A stretch of DNA of 64,000 bases from Ailurus styani. Lineage: Eukaryota; Chordata; Mammalia; Carnivora; Ailuridae. Shown here one piece after another: positions 25,490 through 38,004 of this stretch. The notes below the pieces were generated by a model, which saw only the letters and a program-made list of their open reading frames with translations, had not been told where the DNA came from and ran no database searches. Made by a program: the position numbers and the translations under genes. Location of the stretch: contig LNAC01001217.1 of assembly GCA_002007465.1 (NCBI GenBank), forward strand, positions 62,001 to 126,000, in the 5' to 3' direction. Each line of letters starts with the position of its first letter. Positions within the stretch are counted from its first letter, which is position 1.

Positions 25490-25840
25490 GAAGTAGCCTC
25501 ATACAATATACATCATATTAACCTCTTTTTTAAACTTTGCAATATGTCATGGGCACCTGTCCTCCTAATTTGTCCTTTTTAATAGTTGCATATTGTTCCT
25601 CAGAATAGATGTACCTTTCTTAACCCATCTGTGGGCATTCAGATGGTTTCCAATGTTTGTTATAACAGATGTGTCTGCAGCAAACACTATCCTACATAAT
25701 AGCCTGGCATACCACTGCTTTTAATTCTAAAACATCAATTCCCCAAAGTGAAATTACTGAGTCAGAGAGTTTATGTCATTTTAGCCCTCATAGACTATTT
25801 GACCATTCTAGAATTCTATAAAGTCAGTTTTGGAGTTGCA
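25490..25840 (-). mobile_element. Old L1 (L1M-type) fragment
   Basis: Reverse-orientation L1 3' features: TTTTTAATAGTTGCATATTG, CAGATGGTTTCCAATGTTTG, CAAAGTGAAATTACTGAGTC. Followed directly by a SINE. Confidence 0.65.
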
Positions 25841-25861
25841 TTTTTAAAGAGGGGTGGGGGG

Positions 25862-26052
25862 ACGGCACCTGGTGGCTCAGTTGGTTGAGAGTCTGCCTTC
25901 AGCTCAGGTCACGATTTCAGGGTCGTGGGATCGAGCCTTGCTTTGGGCTCCCTGCTCAGAAGGGAGTCTGCTTCTCCCTCTTCCTCTGCCCTTGCCCCCT
26001 GCTTGTGTTCTCTCGCTCTCAAATAAATAAAATCTTAAAAAAAACACAAAAC
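25862..26052 (+). mobile_element. CAN SINE
   Basis: Full-length order: GGCACCTGGTGGCTCAG head, tRNA-like body, CT-rich region, AATAAATAAAATCTT and A-rich tail. Somewhat diverged. Inserted next to an L1 fragment. Confidence 0.9.
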
Positions 26053-26479
26053 ACGAATCTAGGATCTATGTCTTCCCATGTTTGGGAACTCATTAAATTA
26101 CCCATCAGCTTCAGAAAAGAAAAAATATTTTTAAAGAGGAGCACCCACCCAGGCAAAAGGTAGAATTTCAGCCACATTAAAATGAGGTATTTGTTAATGG
26201 GAGACCGAGGCCTCCTGTTCAGCTTGCCTCACACACACGTCCCATGTGTTTCCATGCTAGCATCCAGAATAATCCCTAATTTCGAAGACATTTATGAAAA
26301 AAACTAACATAAATGCATCAAAATACATGATAGGTTCACCTTTCACTGTTGATGGAGAGGAGCATAGGCTCGAGAGTCAGAGTGGAGACTCCAAATTCCA
26401 GCTGCGTACTCTCAAGGTGGCCTGGAGCCCCTGAGTGCCAACCATTCTGACTCTTGCTTCCCCACCTGGGTATTAGGGT

Positions 26480-26985
26480 AATAATACTGATTGTGGTGGC
26501 CAGCCTCAAAGATGGCCCCGGTGATCATGACCTCCAGATCTCCACACCATTGTGCGGTCCCTACCACACTGATTCAGAGATGATCTGTGCGGCCCCATAG
26601 AGGATACAGCAGAAGTGATGGGGTGTGTCTTCTGATATTATTAGGTCATAAAGGTAATGCGGCTCCCACTGTAGCCCCTTGGATGGCTTGCTGTGGGAAA
26701 AGTCAGGCACCAGGCAGTAAGGACACCCAAGCTGTGCTGTGGATCGATGCCCCTGAGAGGGAGCCATTCTGGAAGTGGGTACTCCAGCCCCAGTCAAGCG
26801 TGCATGGGACTGCAGCTCCAACTGACATGGAACCATTCCTTCATGAGGGAGCCCAAGCCAGAGACCCCAGCCAGGCTGCTTCAGAACTCCTGGCCCACAG
26901 AAACAACTTAATGTAGTAAATGATCGCTGTCCTTTTAAGCCACCAAGTATGGGGGTGACTTGTCACTATGCAGTCATGATAAATG
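26480..26985 (+). mobile_element. Old LTR-like repeat (probably ERVL-MaLR)
   Basis: GTGGTGGCCAGCCTCAAAGA, TCATGACCTCCAGATCTCC, then CCTGGCCCACAGAAACAACT and TTTTAAGCCACCAAGTATGG near the right end, as in old MaLR-type solo LTRs. No internal retroviral genes are present. Family assignment is from memory of the consensus. Confidence 0.5.
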
Positions 26986-27520
26986 ACCTACTGGCTGTCT
27001 GAAGATGAGGTGAAGACAACACACAGAAGGCATGCACAGACAATGGCGTGTTCTAATGGCATTTCAGCAGCACGATGGAGAAGATGGGTGTAGACCCTAT
27101 TCTTCAGAACCCTGACCACATCATTTTACATCACTCTATTGTACACCTGAAATGAATGTAACACCTTCTGTTAACTACATACTCTCCCCTGCTCTCCCCT
27201 GGGCTCACACACAGATGTTCTCAGGTTGGAGGGGGCAGGCATCACCTCCAGGTCTGGAGTCAGTGCCCGCTGTCAGTGGAACACCTACACGCAACCTCCA
27301 TGTGCAGCTTGGGCTTCCCCACAGCATGGAGATGAGCTCTCCAAGAAAGGCCCAGGCAGAAGCCTCATGGCCTTTGCGAACCTGGTCTCCGAAGTCACAC
27401 AGTGTCCCTTCCACTGTGTTCTATTTGAAGAGTAGTCACAAAGGTTATCAGTTTCCAGGGAGGGACACACATTCCACCGTTCAACGAAAGGTGAGTCAGA
27501 GAGTTTGCAGAAATATTCTA

Positions 27521-27737
27521 GGGATGCCTGGGTGGCTCAGTGGGTTAAGCCTCTGCCTTCCGCTCAGGTCATGATCCCAGGGTCCTGGGATCAAGTCCCA
27601 CATCAGACTCCTTCCTTGGCAGGGAGCCTGCTTCTCCCTCTACCTCTACCTGCCACTCTGCCTGTTTGTGCTCTCTCTCTCTCTCTCTCTCTCTCTGACA
27701 GATAAATAAATAAAATCTTAAAAAAAAAAAAGAAAGA
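27521..27737 (+). mobile_element. CAN SINE with (CT)n
   Basis: Full-length element with head GGATGCCTGGGTGGCTCAG and a pure CT run near 27668-27695. Flanked by AGAAATATTCTA (27509-27520) and AGAAATGTTCTA (27738-27749), a 12-base duplication with one mismatch. Confidence 0.93.
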
Positions 27738-28434
27738 AGAAATGTTCTAAAATGTGTACCACATGGCATTAACATTATAGGAAATTTAGAATCAGTATTC
27801 TCACACATCCTGTGGAGGGATCTGATAGACATCAAAGAACTCAAAATAACAAGAATGAGTTCTTATGAGCACTTGACCTAAATAACTCAGTCACCACGAA
27901 AGCCTTGGGTTGTACTCCGTGGCAGACAGCTAAATGCCTTTTAGCCAGCTGAAGTAGATAAAGAACTTATTAAGTGCTCTTGGCTACCTCACAGACGGTC
28001 CAGAAGGACCACATAAAAGGCTTTAGGGGAAGAAGAGCCAGGAGCAACACCCCAATCACCACGCCAGACAAGTACAACTGCAGCTTGCACCATGGCACAG
28101 GGCCCTCACCACCTCTGAGACACAGATGCTCCCCACACCCCTCACCTGTGCCGACTGCACTTGGCGCATCTCCTTCCGGTGTCTCGTCTGCATCCACGTC
28201 TCTTGGGAACATCTCATTAGTGGTTGAACACCTCTACACCACGCTGTGAGGGGGACCTTCCTGGAGGACACTGGTCAGTTCCATTTTCTTCCAGCAGAGC
28301 CTAGCTGCAAGGGAGGCTGGAGAAAGTGATTTCTGGGTCTTGCCTTAGGGAAGCAGGACTCATGGGATGGAAATTATCCAAACAAAGGAAGAGTGTTCAA
28401 AAGGTGCAGGATTTGCAGAAAGTGTCATCAGAGT

Positions 28435-28545
28435 GCAGTACAGGTAGGTACTACTCTTTCTTCGTTTTATCAATGAGAAAACAGAGAGATTAACTTGCTC
28501 AAGGCCACATGGCTTTTAAATAGTGGAGACAAGGTGTTGAAAGCA
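28435..28545 (-). mobile_element. MIR SINE fragment
   Basis: Reverse MIR core: TTTTATCAATGAGAAAACAG, TTAACTTGCTCAAGGCCACA. Confidence 0.7.
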
Positions 28546-29604
28546 GGCACTGGTGCTCTGAGCCCTGGCTCCTGACTGCATGGCATGCGGGAGAAGAAAC
28601 AGGGTCCTGTTGCTCATGAGCCTGTGGATAAAAGGAGGATAAAAGGAGCGCCTGCTAGTCTTATCAGAAACCGTCACTTGGAAATTACATTTTTTTTTTA
28701 TGGAGGCACAAAATTAAATTTTTTATTGAAAACTTTTCTTCAAAGTGACTCGACTGTGAGCCTCAGATTGGGGGTTTGGGACTGGCCCCTTTTCTCCTCA
28801 GCATTGGCTGCCCTTAGTGGAGGCTGAGCAGGGAGTGCTTAAAAACGCATGCTCAGGGACTTTTCCTGCTCTCACTCTTGCCGGTTGCCATGGTTCTGGG
28901 ATGATCTGTTAACTTGCTGGCAGGTGTAGAGCTGTGATTTCCACAACTAAGTGCTTTTAGAACCAAAGCGGAAGGTAGAGAACCTACAGAAGGCACATGG
29001 GCGTGCTAGCCCCTTCACGACGGTGCTGCCTAAAACTCCATTCACTGTTCACCATTAAATTAAATATCTCTCCCTCTCGCAGTTCGCATCTTCAGCCTGT
29101 GAAAGCAAAGCCAGACTGGTCCTGAATCTACGAGTTTGGTACTGTGGACATGCCCATGTGAGGGCCTTAGTTACAATCCTGGGGTGCCGAATTACCCGAT
29201 TTCCCACGAACCCTGCTTAGTTGTGTTTGCAAGGAGGGTCACCCAGAAAGAAGTTTCTCTAACGTACAAGAAAGAGAGAGCTCAAAATGGTGACGTCCTC
29301 TCACTGAGGTGGAAATTCCAGGCTATTCCTTTGGAGTCAGATTTCCAAAACACAGATCAGGTGTTTCCATGCTTTAGGGATTAGAACCCTATGTGTTCTT
29401 ATGCCACCAGATCCACCCTCCATGTTTTGATAGCCCCTTGACAAGAAGATGGAGTCAAGACTCTTGTATTTCACTATCATTTGAATTCTCCCACAATGAC
29501 ACACTCATCCTCTTCAAGGTTTATCTCTGTGAGCCAGTTTCCTTCTTGCTCTCAACTAAATGTCCCCACTTACTGGTCACGTTACCTCCTAGGGCCTTCC
29601 ATTT

Positions 29605-29735
29605 CCCCATCTGTTACATGGGGGTGTCAGTACAACCTCATAGAGTAATTGTGAGAAGTCAATGAGTAATTCATATTAAGGCCTTAGAGCAGGGGCGTAA
29701 GAAGAGCTCAAAGCATTTTAGCTGTTATCACTGTT
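29605..29735 (+). mobile_element. MIR SINE fragment
   Basis: CCCATCTGTTACATGGGGGT, AACCTCATAGAGTAATTGTG, then AAGCATTTTAGCTGTTATCA at the tail. Confidence 0.7.
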
Positions 29736-29889
29736 ACAAATCTACCAGTAATAGGGGTTCGTAGTTTCTGGTTAAGACTTCATGCCATCAACTCTTCCCG
29801 GACCAAACTTACTGCCAGTGGCCAATAACAGGGAGGACTCCATATACAACCAAGACCTCATACTCTCTACTGCACACATTAAACACCAA

Positions 29890-30040
29890 CGTGTACATGG
29901 ATTCACTGGGGATCTTACAGAAATGCAGATTCTGATTTGGTAGGTCTGGGGTGGGGGCTGCAACTCTACTTCTAACCAGCTCTCGGGTGGCACCAATGCC
30001 ATGGGCTCACAGTCCACACTCTTGGGTCTCCAGGCTTTGA
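29890..30040. mobile_element. MER5-type hAT fossil
   Basis: AGAAATGCAGATTCTGATTTGG and TAGGTCTGGGGTGGGGGCTG (read in parts) are diagnostic of this hAT-Charlie group. Confidence 0.65.
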
Positions 30041-30195
30041 AAAATACAAAGAATGTTCTCCACTGTTGCTGTCATTGTTGATACATGTGTGAGGCTGGGT
30101 CAGAAAAGTACTTCAGAAAACATTTCAAGTAGAAAAGATCAGCTCATCAGAGCTGACTTTCCACTGTTGGACATTGATATAAATGCCCCAAATGC

Positions 30196-30416
30196 AGGGC
30201 ACCTGGGTGGCTCAGTGGGTTAAGGCCTCTGCCTTTGGCTCAGGTCATGATCTCAGGGTCCTGGGATGGAGCCCTGAATCGGGCTCTCTGCTCAGCAGGG
30301 AGTCTGCTTCCTCTTCTCTCTCTGCCTGTCTCTCTGCCTACTTGTGATCTCTCTCTCTGTCAAATAAATAAATAAAATCTTTTAAAATAAATAAATAAAT
30401 AGATAGATAGATAGAT
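30196..30416 (+). mobile_element. CAN SINE with GATA tail
   Basis: Full length. The AAATA tail has grown into (GATA)n at about 30399-30416. Flanked by AAATGCCCCAAATGC (30181-30195) and AAATACCCCAAATGC (30417-30431), one mismatch in 15. Confidence 0.93.
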
Positions 30417-30925
30417 AAATACCCCAAATGCTCAGATATTTGCAAAATTAACTGAGGTCAGCCGTGGTCATGAAGGTGTTTGCTGCTTTTCAGTTAGTAT
30501 TATTTTAAAACTGATCAATGCTGAATTAAAGTTATCTTCTGGCTTTAACTCAAATTGTTAAGCTGACGACTTTACCCAAATCCTTGAAATGTTAGGTTGA
30601 ACCATACAAAATTGTGGCTATTAAACTTTTTATTTTACCAATCAAAAACGTAATTCATTGTAACTCAATCTGACAGTTTCCACTACACTCGACAAATTCA
30701 GCTGTATTTGCAGTGAGGAAAAGACCTTCAAACCAGGAGACACTGTTCCTCTTCCATCCGGGTTTTTGTGGATGACATGAGAGATGAGAAGTGGTATGTA
30801 TTGCCCGAGATCCATTCCAGCTGACGTGACAAACAGCAACAGTATTAAGAAAACTATCTTGGAGGCAGCTTCCCACTTAGTTAGATTCCTCATTTAAACA
30901 TTTGGGGGTTTAAATGTAGGGGCTA

Positions 30926-31050
30926 GGGGCATCTGGATGGCTCAGTCGGTGGCAGGTAGAACGCTTGATCTCAGGGTTGTGAGTTTGTTGAGCCCTGCAG
31001 TGGGTGTAGAGATTAAAAATAAAATTTTTGAAAAAATAAAAACAAAAAAA
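30926..31050 (+). mobile_element. Older, short CAN SINE variant
   Basis: Head GGGGCATCTGGATGGCTCAG, then a short body ending GGGTGTAGAGATTAAAAATAAAA and an A-rich tail. It lacks the CT-rich region of the younger elements, as in an older subfamily. Confidence 0.75.
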
Positions 31051-31254
31051 CCCAAAAGTAGTGCCTGAGGCAGTGGCACCTATAAAAATAGGCAGTGACA
31101 CCTCAATTTTGCAATTTTTAAGACTATGTATCCTGTGTGGTTGGGTCTGTGGCAGGCAAGGCACAACTGAGCCAAGCCCAGTTCTCACAAGGACCACGTT
31201 TCCATCTAATCAAGGGCGGGCATGTCGGTGATCTATAAAACATTACTGCACTAT

Positions 31255-31480
31255 TCTATTGTCTGGTAGAGGAGAGGGCAAACCTTTTCCATCGATGGCC
31301 AAATAGTAAGTATTTTAGGTTTTACGTACCATAGAGTCTCCACCGAGATGACGAAACTGCCATCGAGGTTTGAACACAGCCATAGACAACAGTGAGCAAA
31401 TGCGTGTGGCCATGTTCCAATAAAACTTTATTTACAAAAACAGGCTCATGACCAGATCTGGTCAGTTGACTCCTGAGTTG
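31255..31480. mobile_element. hAT-type non-autonomous DNA transposon fossil
   Basis: GGCCAAATAGTAAGTATTTT, CAGCCATAGACAACAGTGAG, CCAATAAAACTTTATTTAC and CAGATCTGGTCAG follow the order of a common mammalian hAT-Charlie element. The subfamily was not resolved. Confidence 0.7.
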
Positions 31481-34400
31481 GCTGACTCCTGGGTTAGCCT
31501 CTAGTGTTATAATGGTAGAAATGGTGAAGTACCACAATAGTGACAATAATTGTGGAATCTCAGTACAACCTTCAAAGGTATAAGATCACAGTTGCTGCAA
31601 CAAATAAGTCTAGATACTATATAATATGTGTTTAATTTTTTTTTTAGTTCTCTTTAAGCTGAATCACCAAATTTTTAAAAATAAAAGGGGGGAAATCATG
31701 ATTGTCTCTGTGTTAATGAAGCAAAAAGTTTTCTGATACAAATCTGAACTCTTTAGTAAGTAAATGTTTCCCTAAAAATGATTTAAAACTGTAATTGGTG
31801 TTTGGTGCATTATCAAGATATTCATGTGAAAACTCTCAAGAAGATATCAGGGATAATAACGCTGCTCAAAAGGAGCAATAAAGGTCTTTTATTAAAGAGA
31901 TGAGGGGAGGAAGAGTGTGTAATATATTTGATGAGCTCTAACGTGATTCTGTTTGGATCTGGACACACAGAGACTGCAGTTTGGTTCGTCACCTTGTGTC
32001 CCTGACAGTTCATTTTTAGGGACATTATTCTGTGAGTTTCTGCCCATCTTCTGCCCTCTTTGTAGCTGTACCCTGGAATGATCGGGGTTCGTTTTACATA
32101 AGCCAGGAGAACCCACAGCAATAGGAAAGAACTGCAATCCACTGGTGCGCCAAGCTTTGGATTGGCAATATTGGACACGTGGGTTTTAGCCCAAGTTCCC
32201 CATCCTTTTCTGTTCTTTGTCCTCACAGGAAATTGTAGCTTATTTTTTTTCCTCCTGTAAAAAGAGCCTCCTCTGAAAGCCAGCCATGCACTGACACGTT
32301 CCCTGCTTCCTATCAGATTCGACAGACAATAGCCTCTTGGCTCAGTCTGTCCCTCCTGTCACCGTCAGGTGTGACACCTGGCTATGGCGTTTGAGAAGGG
32401 GCATTTCATCAGGGCCCTGGTCCTGAACAACAGAGATGAAGCAGATGTTGCATTCGAATAAAAGGGCCTTTTTTGATGAGCGAAAAAGGAGAATAATGGA
32501 TTCAGGTTGAAGTTTCTGCCACTATTGTTTCCTGCTGTGTGATGCCCAGTCTCTTGGCTCAAACCAAGTGGAAGGAACAGTGAACACCTGGGGCGTGGTG
32601 CAGGGAAGCAACATGGTAAACTAGGAACGCAAACTGTGTGGACAGACACTGGGGACACCACGCGGTGTGAATCTGACCTGCTTCAAACACGAGCTCCTGA
32701 CACTCACGCCTTTGAATGTGCTCTGCCTGGCAGTAAACATTCTATAGATTTCATTTCCATACAGGAGACATCCTAAGGACGATTCATCCCCATAGCGCGG
32801 CTCATGCCACGAGCTAAGGCAAACACATCAGTATGGATGCTTTGTGTGGGAATGCCACCAAGCGATCCACACGGTAGAGAAATCTTGGAATAAGATGAAC
32901 ACGCTTACCCCGCAACCCATCTGCTTGCCATCCATCCTGCCAGAGGGATCATTGCGTCTTGAACGTTTCACCTTCCAGATGCAACCGCCCAAACCCACAA
33001 TAAAAGTATGTGGGGACACAAAAGATGACAATTGGGGCTTAAGAGCTGAAGGGGTGTGTGTTTGGATTAGTGAAAATACGTTAACTGACTTCAAATCATA
33101 CGCTTAAATATGTTCTGTGATTCTGAGAAGCATATCAGGCCTTAAGGACGACCGGAAAAAAAAGGTTGTGGATGGTAAATTCGTGAGCCAAGTTGTTTCT
33201 CTCACCGGCTGTAAGAAATCAATTCTCTTCGCCACAAAGGTCCATCAGGGGTGCCTTGCTGGCGACATCTCTCATTGGTCTCTGTCGCTTTCCAGATCCA
33301 ATCTGGCATGTACTACCTTCCCCCCAGTTCCTCATAAGGAATGTCCAAAGTAACAGGATTCATTTGTCTACAGAAAATCCTCTTGCTGGGAAATTGCCTT
33401 GGCGATACCCAAACCTATAGCTGGTTGTTTGCACAACACAAGATGTTGATGAATCGGTTGAAAATTATTTATGTTTCCTTAGCAACCTCAGAAGGAAGCA
33501 GGAGTCCCCAGGTTGTCCTGCTGAAAAAAAAAAATTTCCCTATTCACAGAAATCCCTGGGACGGTAGGCACTGTCTTCTCTCACCCCTTCTTCCTGTGGA
33601 CTCGACACACCTGGCCTCACTTGAGTGAGCAACGTGCCATGGGGCACAAGGAAGCCTTGAGCAATCCCAAAGAGGATGGTCTTCCCACTCTGGGTGTTTG
33701 GGAATCCTTCCTTTCCCTAGGGCCACTGGGTGGGGACAATTGTGGGCCCTGTGACCAGATCTCTCTTCTGAACTTTTCTTGTGATGCTGATGTAGGTCCC
33801 TATTAGAGATGTTTCCTGTATGGCAGCCCAGGAGTTGTGAGTATACCTACACTGTTCCTGTTTTGGCCACTTAATGCTGCAGGTTGGTAATACAGAAACA
33901 ATAGGTTTCTTTTGATATGTTAGATATCAAATAGATATTAACTTGAAGATGCATTTGGAGGTTTTCTCAGCAGAGTGGGATTTTCAGGCCATTACCTTCA
34001 AGTTATAGTGCCAAAACATTAATCAAATGTTTCCATAATTTAGGGTTAGAATCCCAAGGGTCTCTAGATTGCCATACTGTACCAAGCTTCGGTACCACTT
34101 TGGCAATCAGAGGGGATGGAGGCCCTCGCAGGCTGTTCAGTTCACTCTCCCACGCTGGTGTGCTTTGCCATCGTGTGGGCGCCCTCTCTACCTCTCAGTT
34201 TCCCCCTTGACCTTCTGCAAACCTCACAGCTTGTACATTCAACCAAACTGTACAGCTCTCTCTGGCTTAAGCCGGCGCTGTGATAAGCTAACTGGGTGAT
34301 GCATCACTGTGTGTATATATATCATTCTAACTGACCCCACACACTAAGGGTCAGTTAGAAATGTCCTCCACGAGACCAAAATGTCCCTTCCTCAAGAGGA

Positions 34401-37400
34401 TAGCAATTCTTGCTCAAAACCTGCCTACCAGCGGATTCATAACTAATCCTAAACCCTGGAGAACATGCTCTGGAGAAAGGTTCGCTCCTGCCTGTACTAA
34501 GGAGACCCGCTCCCTTTCGGGTCTTTGCTACCTTATCATCTCACAGCCTCGGGAACCTTCCTCAAATGTCTCATGGACCTCGCAGAGCTCCAGTCTCTCT
34601 GGCTAACAGATGAGGAGCCAGAGGCCAGCAGAGAGCCGAAGGACCAGCAGAGTCAAGGAGATTACCGGAGCCACATAGACTCTAGACCCTTTCTCTTTTC
34701 ACAAGGTGTTTCCTGGGTGAAGGATGCTATGATGTCATCTGTTCTAGGTCTGTGGAGAGATGCTCCTGCCTCGCTTTGTTTGAAGATTTTGTGGAGGTCT
34801 ATGGAACGAAGTCCAGGGCATGGAGATAGAGGGTAGCTGCTGGGAGGAGGCAGCCAAGCCCTGGAGGCCAAGGGGAGACGCTGTGCCCTCGCAGTCAGCA
34901 GCAATCCAGCCCAGACGTGCTGGGCAAGCCCCGGCTGCAGACTGGCATTGCCCCCTTACCTCCCCCCACTCCCGCCCCTCGCAAACTTGTGTGCCCTGGT
35001 CCCTGCAGGGACCCTGACATACCCACATACCCACAGCTGCGGTCCTGCCAGTCTACAGGCTTCCACTCTGCTCCCTGATGGGTCATCATGGGCCACTGGG
35101 GAGCCTCTGGCCTGACTTCTGGGGCCCCCAAGTTACCCTGGTGCCCCGTGCGCCCTGGGGACTCCCAGACTGAACCCAGCAGCGGGCCCTGGGACCCTCT
35201 GAAGGCAGGGGGAGCGCCTGGCCAAGGTGCTACACAGAAGGAGCCCCGGGTCTCCACAGCGGAGGCCTGAGTAGGCGGGCCCCTGGTCAGCCCGCTTCAG
35301 TCCAGCGTTCCTGCTCTGTGGCCTAGAAGGGCCCAGACTTCTCCAGGCCTCCAGGGAATCGTGAATCGAGACGACGTTATCAACTCTGGAGAAAGGGGCA
35401 CAACTGCAGTCTCACTTCAGAACCAGGGAGCCTGGAGCAGCCTTTTGCTTTTATGACACGGCCTTTGTGTAGGAATAGAAAACGCGTAGAGCCCACTTGC
35501 AAAAAATAAAATAAAATCCTTTCCTGCCCCCTCTTTGAGCTCCTCCCTCTTTGGTCTTGCCCCCTTTCCTACCCCGCCCCCCAACCACCAATCCCCTGCT
35601 GCGGTGGGCGTGGCTGTCTCCGTGGGTTCCAGGGAAGGTCGGCCAAGGTTGGAGCAGAATGTCCTCACACACACAGCATGTCCTCGGCATCCTTTGCATA
35701 TTTATAAAGAAGGTGAGCACATTTCCACTTGGTATTCTATAACAGGGGCCCTTGTGAACTTATTATCCAGGGAGGGATGAACAAGAGAGAGGTCGAGAGA
35801 GAATCTGATTTCCTTTCTGTGGAATATCCTGCAGGCTCCTAGGATCTAGCTTTGAAATAGACAAACCTTGTGTATTTCTTGGACGCCATTTAGTCAACTT
35901 TAATGGGTTCAATTTCCTATACAATTTCACCAAACATCTCACACAAATGAAATTCTGGTTTCTACTTTAGAAAAGGTGTATTTGGTTCACGGAAATACAT
36001 TCCCACCGGAGATGAAAGAGAACATTTGCCAACAATCAAATTTTCTTTACCCTCCTGAAGGTGGATCTTAGAATTTATGTTTATGATTATGGATAAGAAA
36101 ACCAGTGGGCCAAACACAGATGACAAACTACCATTCCCACAGTCAGGCCTCACTTGTCATATGTGGCCAACCATCGGGCCTTCCAAGAAACTTTCTTTTG
36201 GTATAGAATATGCACTGAGCCTCAGTATAAGGAATCTTTTCATGTATATGTGATCTTAAAAACTCTCATGCGAGTGTTGCTCAGACAGGACAGCCAACAA
36301 CCTGCAAATCTGAGTTTTATTTTGTTTCATTCGAAGTTCCCAGGATGTTAAAAATACTGTTTTGTCCCTGTGTTTTCATTTTGGATGAAATAAAGCCAGA
36401 GGACATTTTAGAAGAGAAGAGACAGGTGAGATTTTTGTCCTCCAGTATTTTTTCCAACTGCTAATAAATATACATAGTCATCAGCAATAAAGGGCAACGG
36501 GCAATCTGTCCCTGAACCAACTCACCTGTAGTGGCTTCTCCATTGTCATTCTGAGTCTGTTGCCAGGCCCTCACAAGGAGGAATATTCAGTGTTCCTGAC
36601 AGCTAGCTGAGTCTTTCACTAACCCTCTCCTGCACCACACTTTAGGTTCAGAATCTGAGAGATGATCTCTCCCAATTCTTCCTTCCAAGTTTCCATGGAC
36701 TGCCCTTTCCCCCCGCCAGCCTGTCTACACCCTACAGACAGAATGCCCTTTCCTGGGCAGATTTCTGAAATCGCTCTGGTGGACAAACCTTCCATTTTGG
36801 GGAGTGGGGAGGTGGGGGTGGGCCTCAGGAAAAAAGTAGCAAAACGCGCCACAAAGGAAACATACACTTGTGATGTTGAGCACAGCTCCATAATGGAGAG
36901 TTTCAAAGAGAGGAAAGAAAACAACTTGAAATATTAACTGGTGAGAGTCAGAATTGTTCTTCAAAGAGCTGAGTGACAGATAACGGAAAACATTGTAATG
37001 ACCTGTTATTAAATTTAATACCCCAAACAGATGGTGTTCCATTTTTTCCCCCAAAAGCAGATTGCTCACCTGATTGGAAAATTGTTTTCCAGCCCTTACC
37101 CCAAACCCAGTTGTTTAACTTCTGTTGTATCCACATGTGATCTGGTTTGTTTCCTTTACTTTGCCAATCTGACCATGAAATCATTTCTATTTTTTTCTAG
37201 TTGATACTTAAGGATCCCAAACTACCCATGTTACGTATGTGAGGAATTACTGCTACCCAAATTGTCAGGACATGAAGAATCTGCTAAGTTCAAGCAGTGT
37301 CTCTACATTCCCTGGTCAAAAGGTAGATTCTTGTGGGCACTTGTGTAGATTTCCCTGAAAAAGTCTCCACAGCTTTCATCCTAACCCCACCTTCTACTGC

Positions 37401-37619
37401 ATTTCTGAGGGTCCCTGACATGCCTTGTGCTCCAGTCCGCTGTTTCTGAGGCGACACCCTCGAAGGGCCAGAAGGACAGAGCCTAGAGGTTCAGGCTCGG
37501 CTCTAAAACCCATGATCCTAGTGAGGGCGGTGGGATTTTTTTTTTCTTTAATAAAAACCAGACATTTAAGAAATCATTTCAAATCCTTATGGAAGCCATG
37601 TAATGCAGAAATAAATCCA
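31481..37619. other. Unique DNA immediately downstream of INSM1
   Basis: Six kilobases almost free of interspersed repeats. There is an AT-rich unique block at 31.6-31.88 kb, a perfect E-box palindrome at 32366-32380 and a GC-rich part at 34.8-35.7 kb. No exon recognised. The low repeat density suggests retained regulatory sequence. Confidence 0.4.
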
Positions 37620-37643
37620 TCTTACTTTGACTTTGAAAATATT

Positions 37644-37649
37644 TTTATT
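37644..37649 (-). terminator. INSM1 poly(A) signal AATAAA (likely main site)
   Basis: The minus strand reads CAAATAAAAATATTTTC here, about 1.14 kb after the stop. It is the best-placed canonical hexamer for the known transcript length. Sequence downstream on the minus strand becomes T-rich. Confidence 0.6.
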
Positions 37650-37984
37650 TGAATAGTAAATAGTTATACAGTTGAAACAGTTCTATTGAAGCTTTCTATA
37701 AATAGCTAACAATTAAGAAAATAATGTATGTAGAAAAGAGATTGCATTTAAAAGTAAGAGCTGTCGGTTGTATGAGGGCTCTGGGGCCCTCCAAGCAGAA
37801 TAAAATGGTAGGTTGTCTGTAATTCGCTCAGATAGGTATAAAAGTTAAAACTTTTAACAGATCCCTTTAGAAAAAGGCTCTCTTCTAAAATGCACAGTGA
37901 AATGTCAAGAGTGGCAAGGGGAGGGAAGCGTACCAAAAAAAAAATCTGCAATCAAATAATATCATAATCTTCATAATTAATATA

Positions 37985-38004
37985 AATAAATAAAGAATAA
38001 ATAA
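37985..38004 (-). promoter_or_regulatory. AU-rich element: two UUAUUUAUU nonamers
   Basis: The plus strand carries AATAAATAA at 37985-37993 and 37996-38004, which is TTATTTATT twice in the INSM1 mRNA sense. Such tandem nonamers are class II decay elements bound by TTP/AUF1-type proteins. Location in the 3'UTR of a transiently expressed regulator makes a decay role plausible; function is inferred. Confidence 0.5.
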
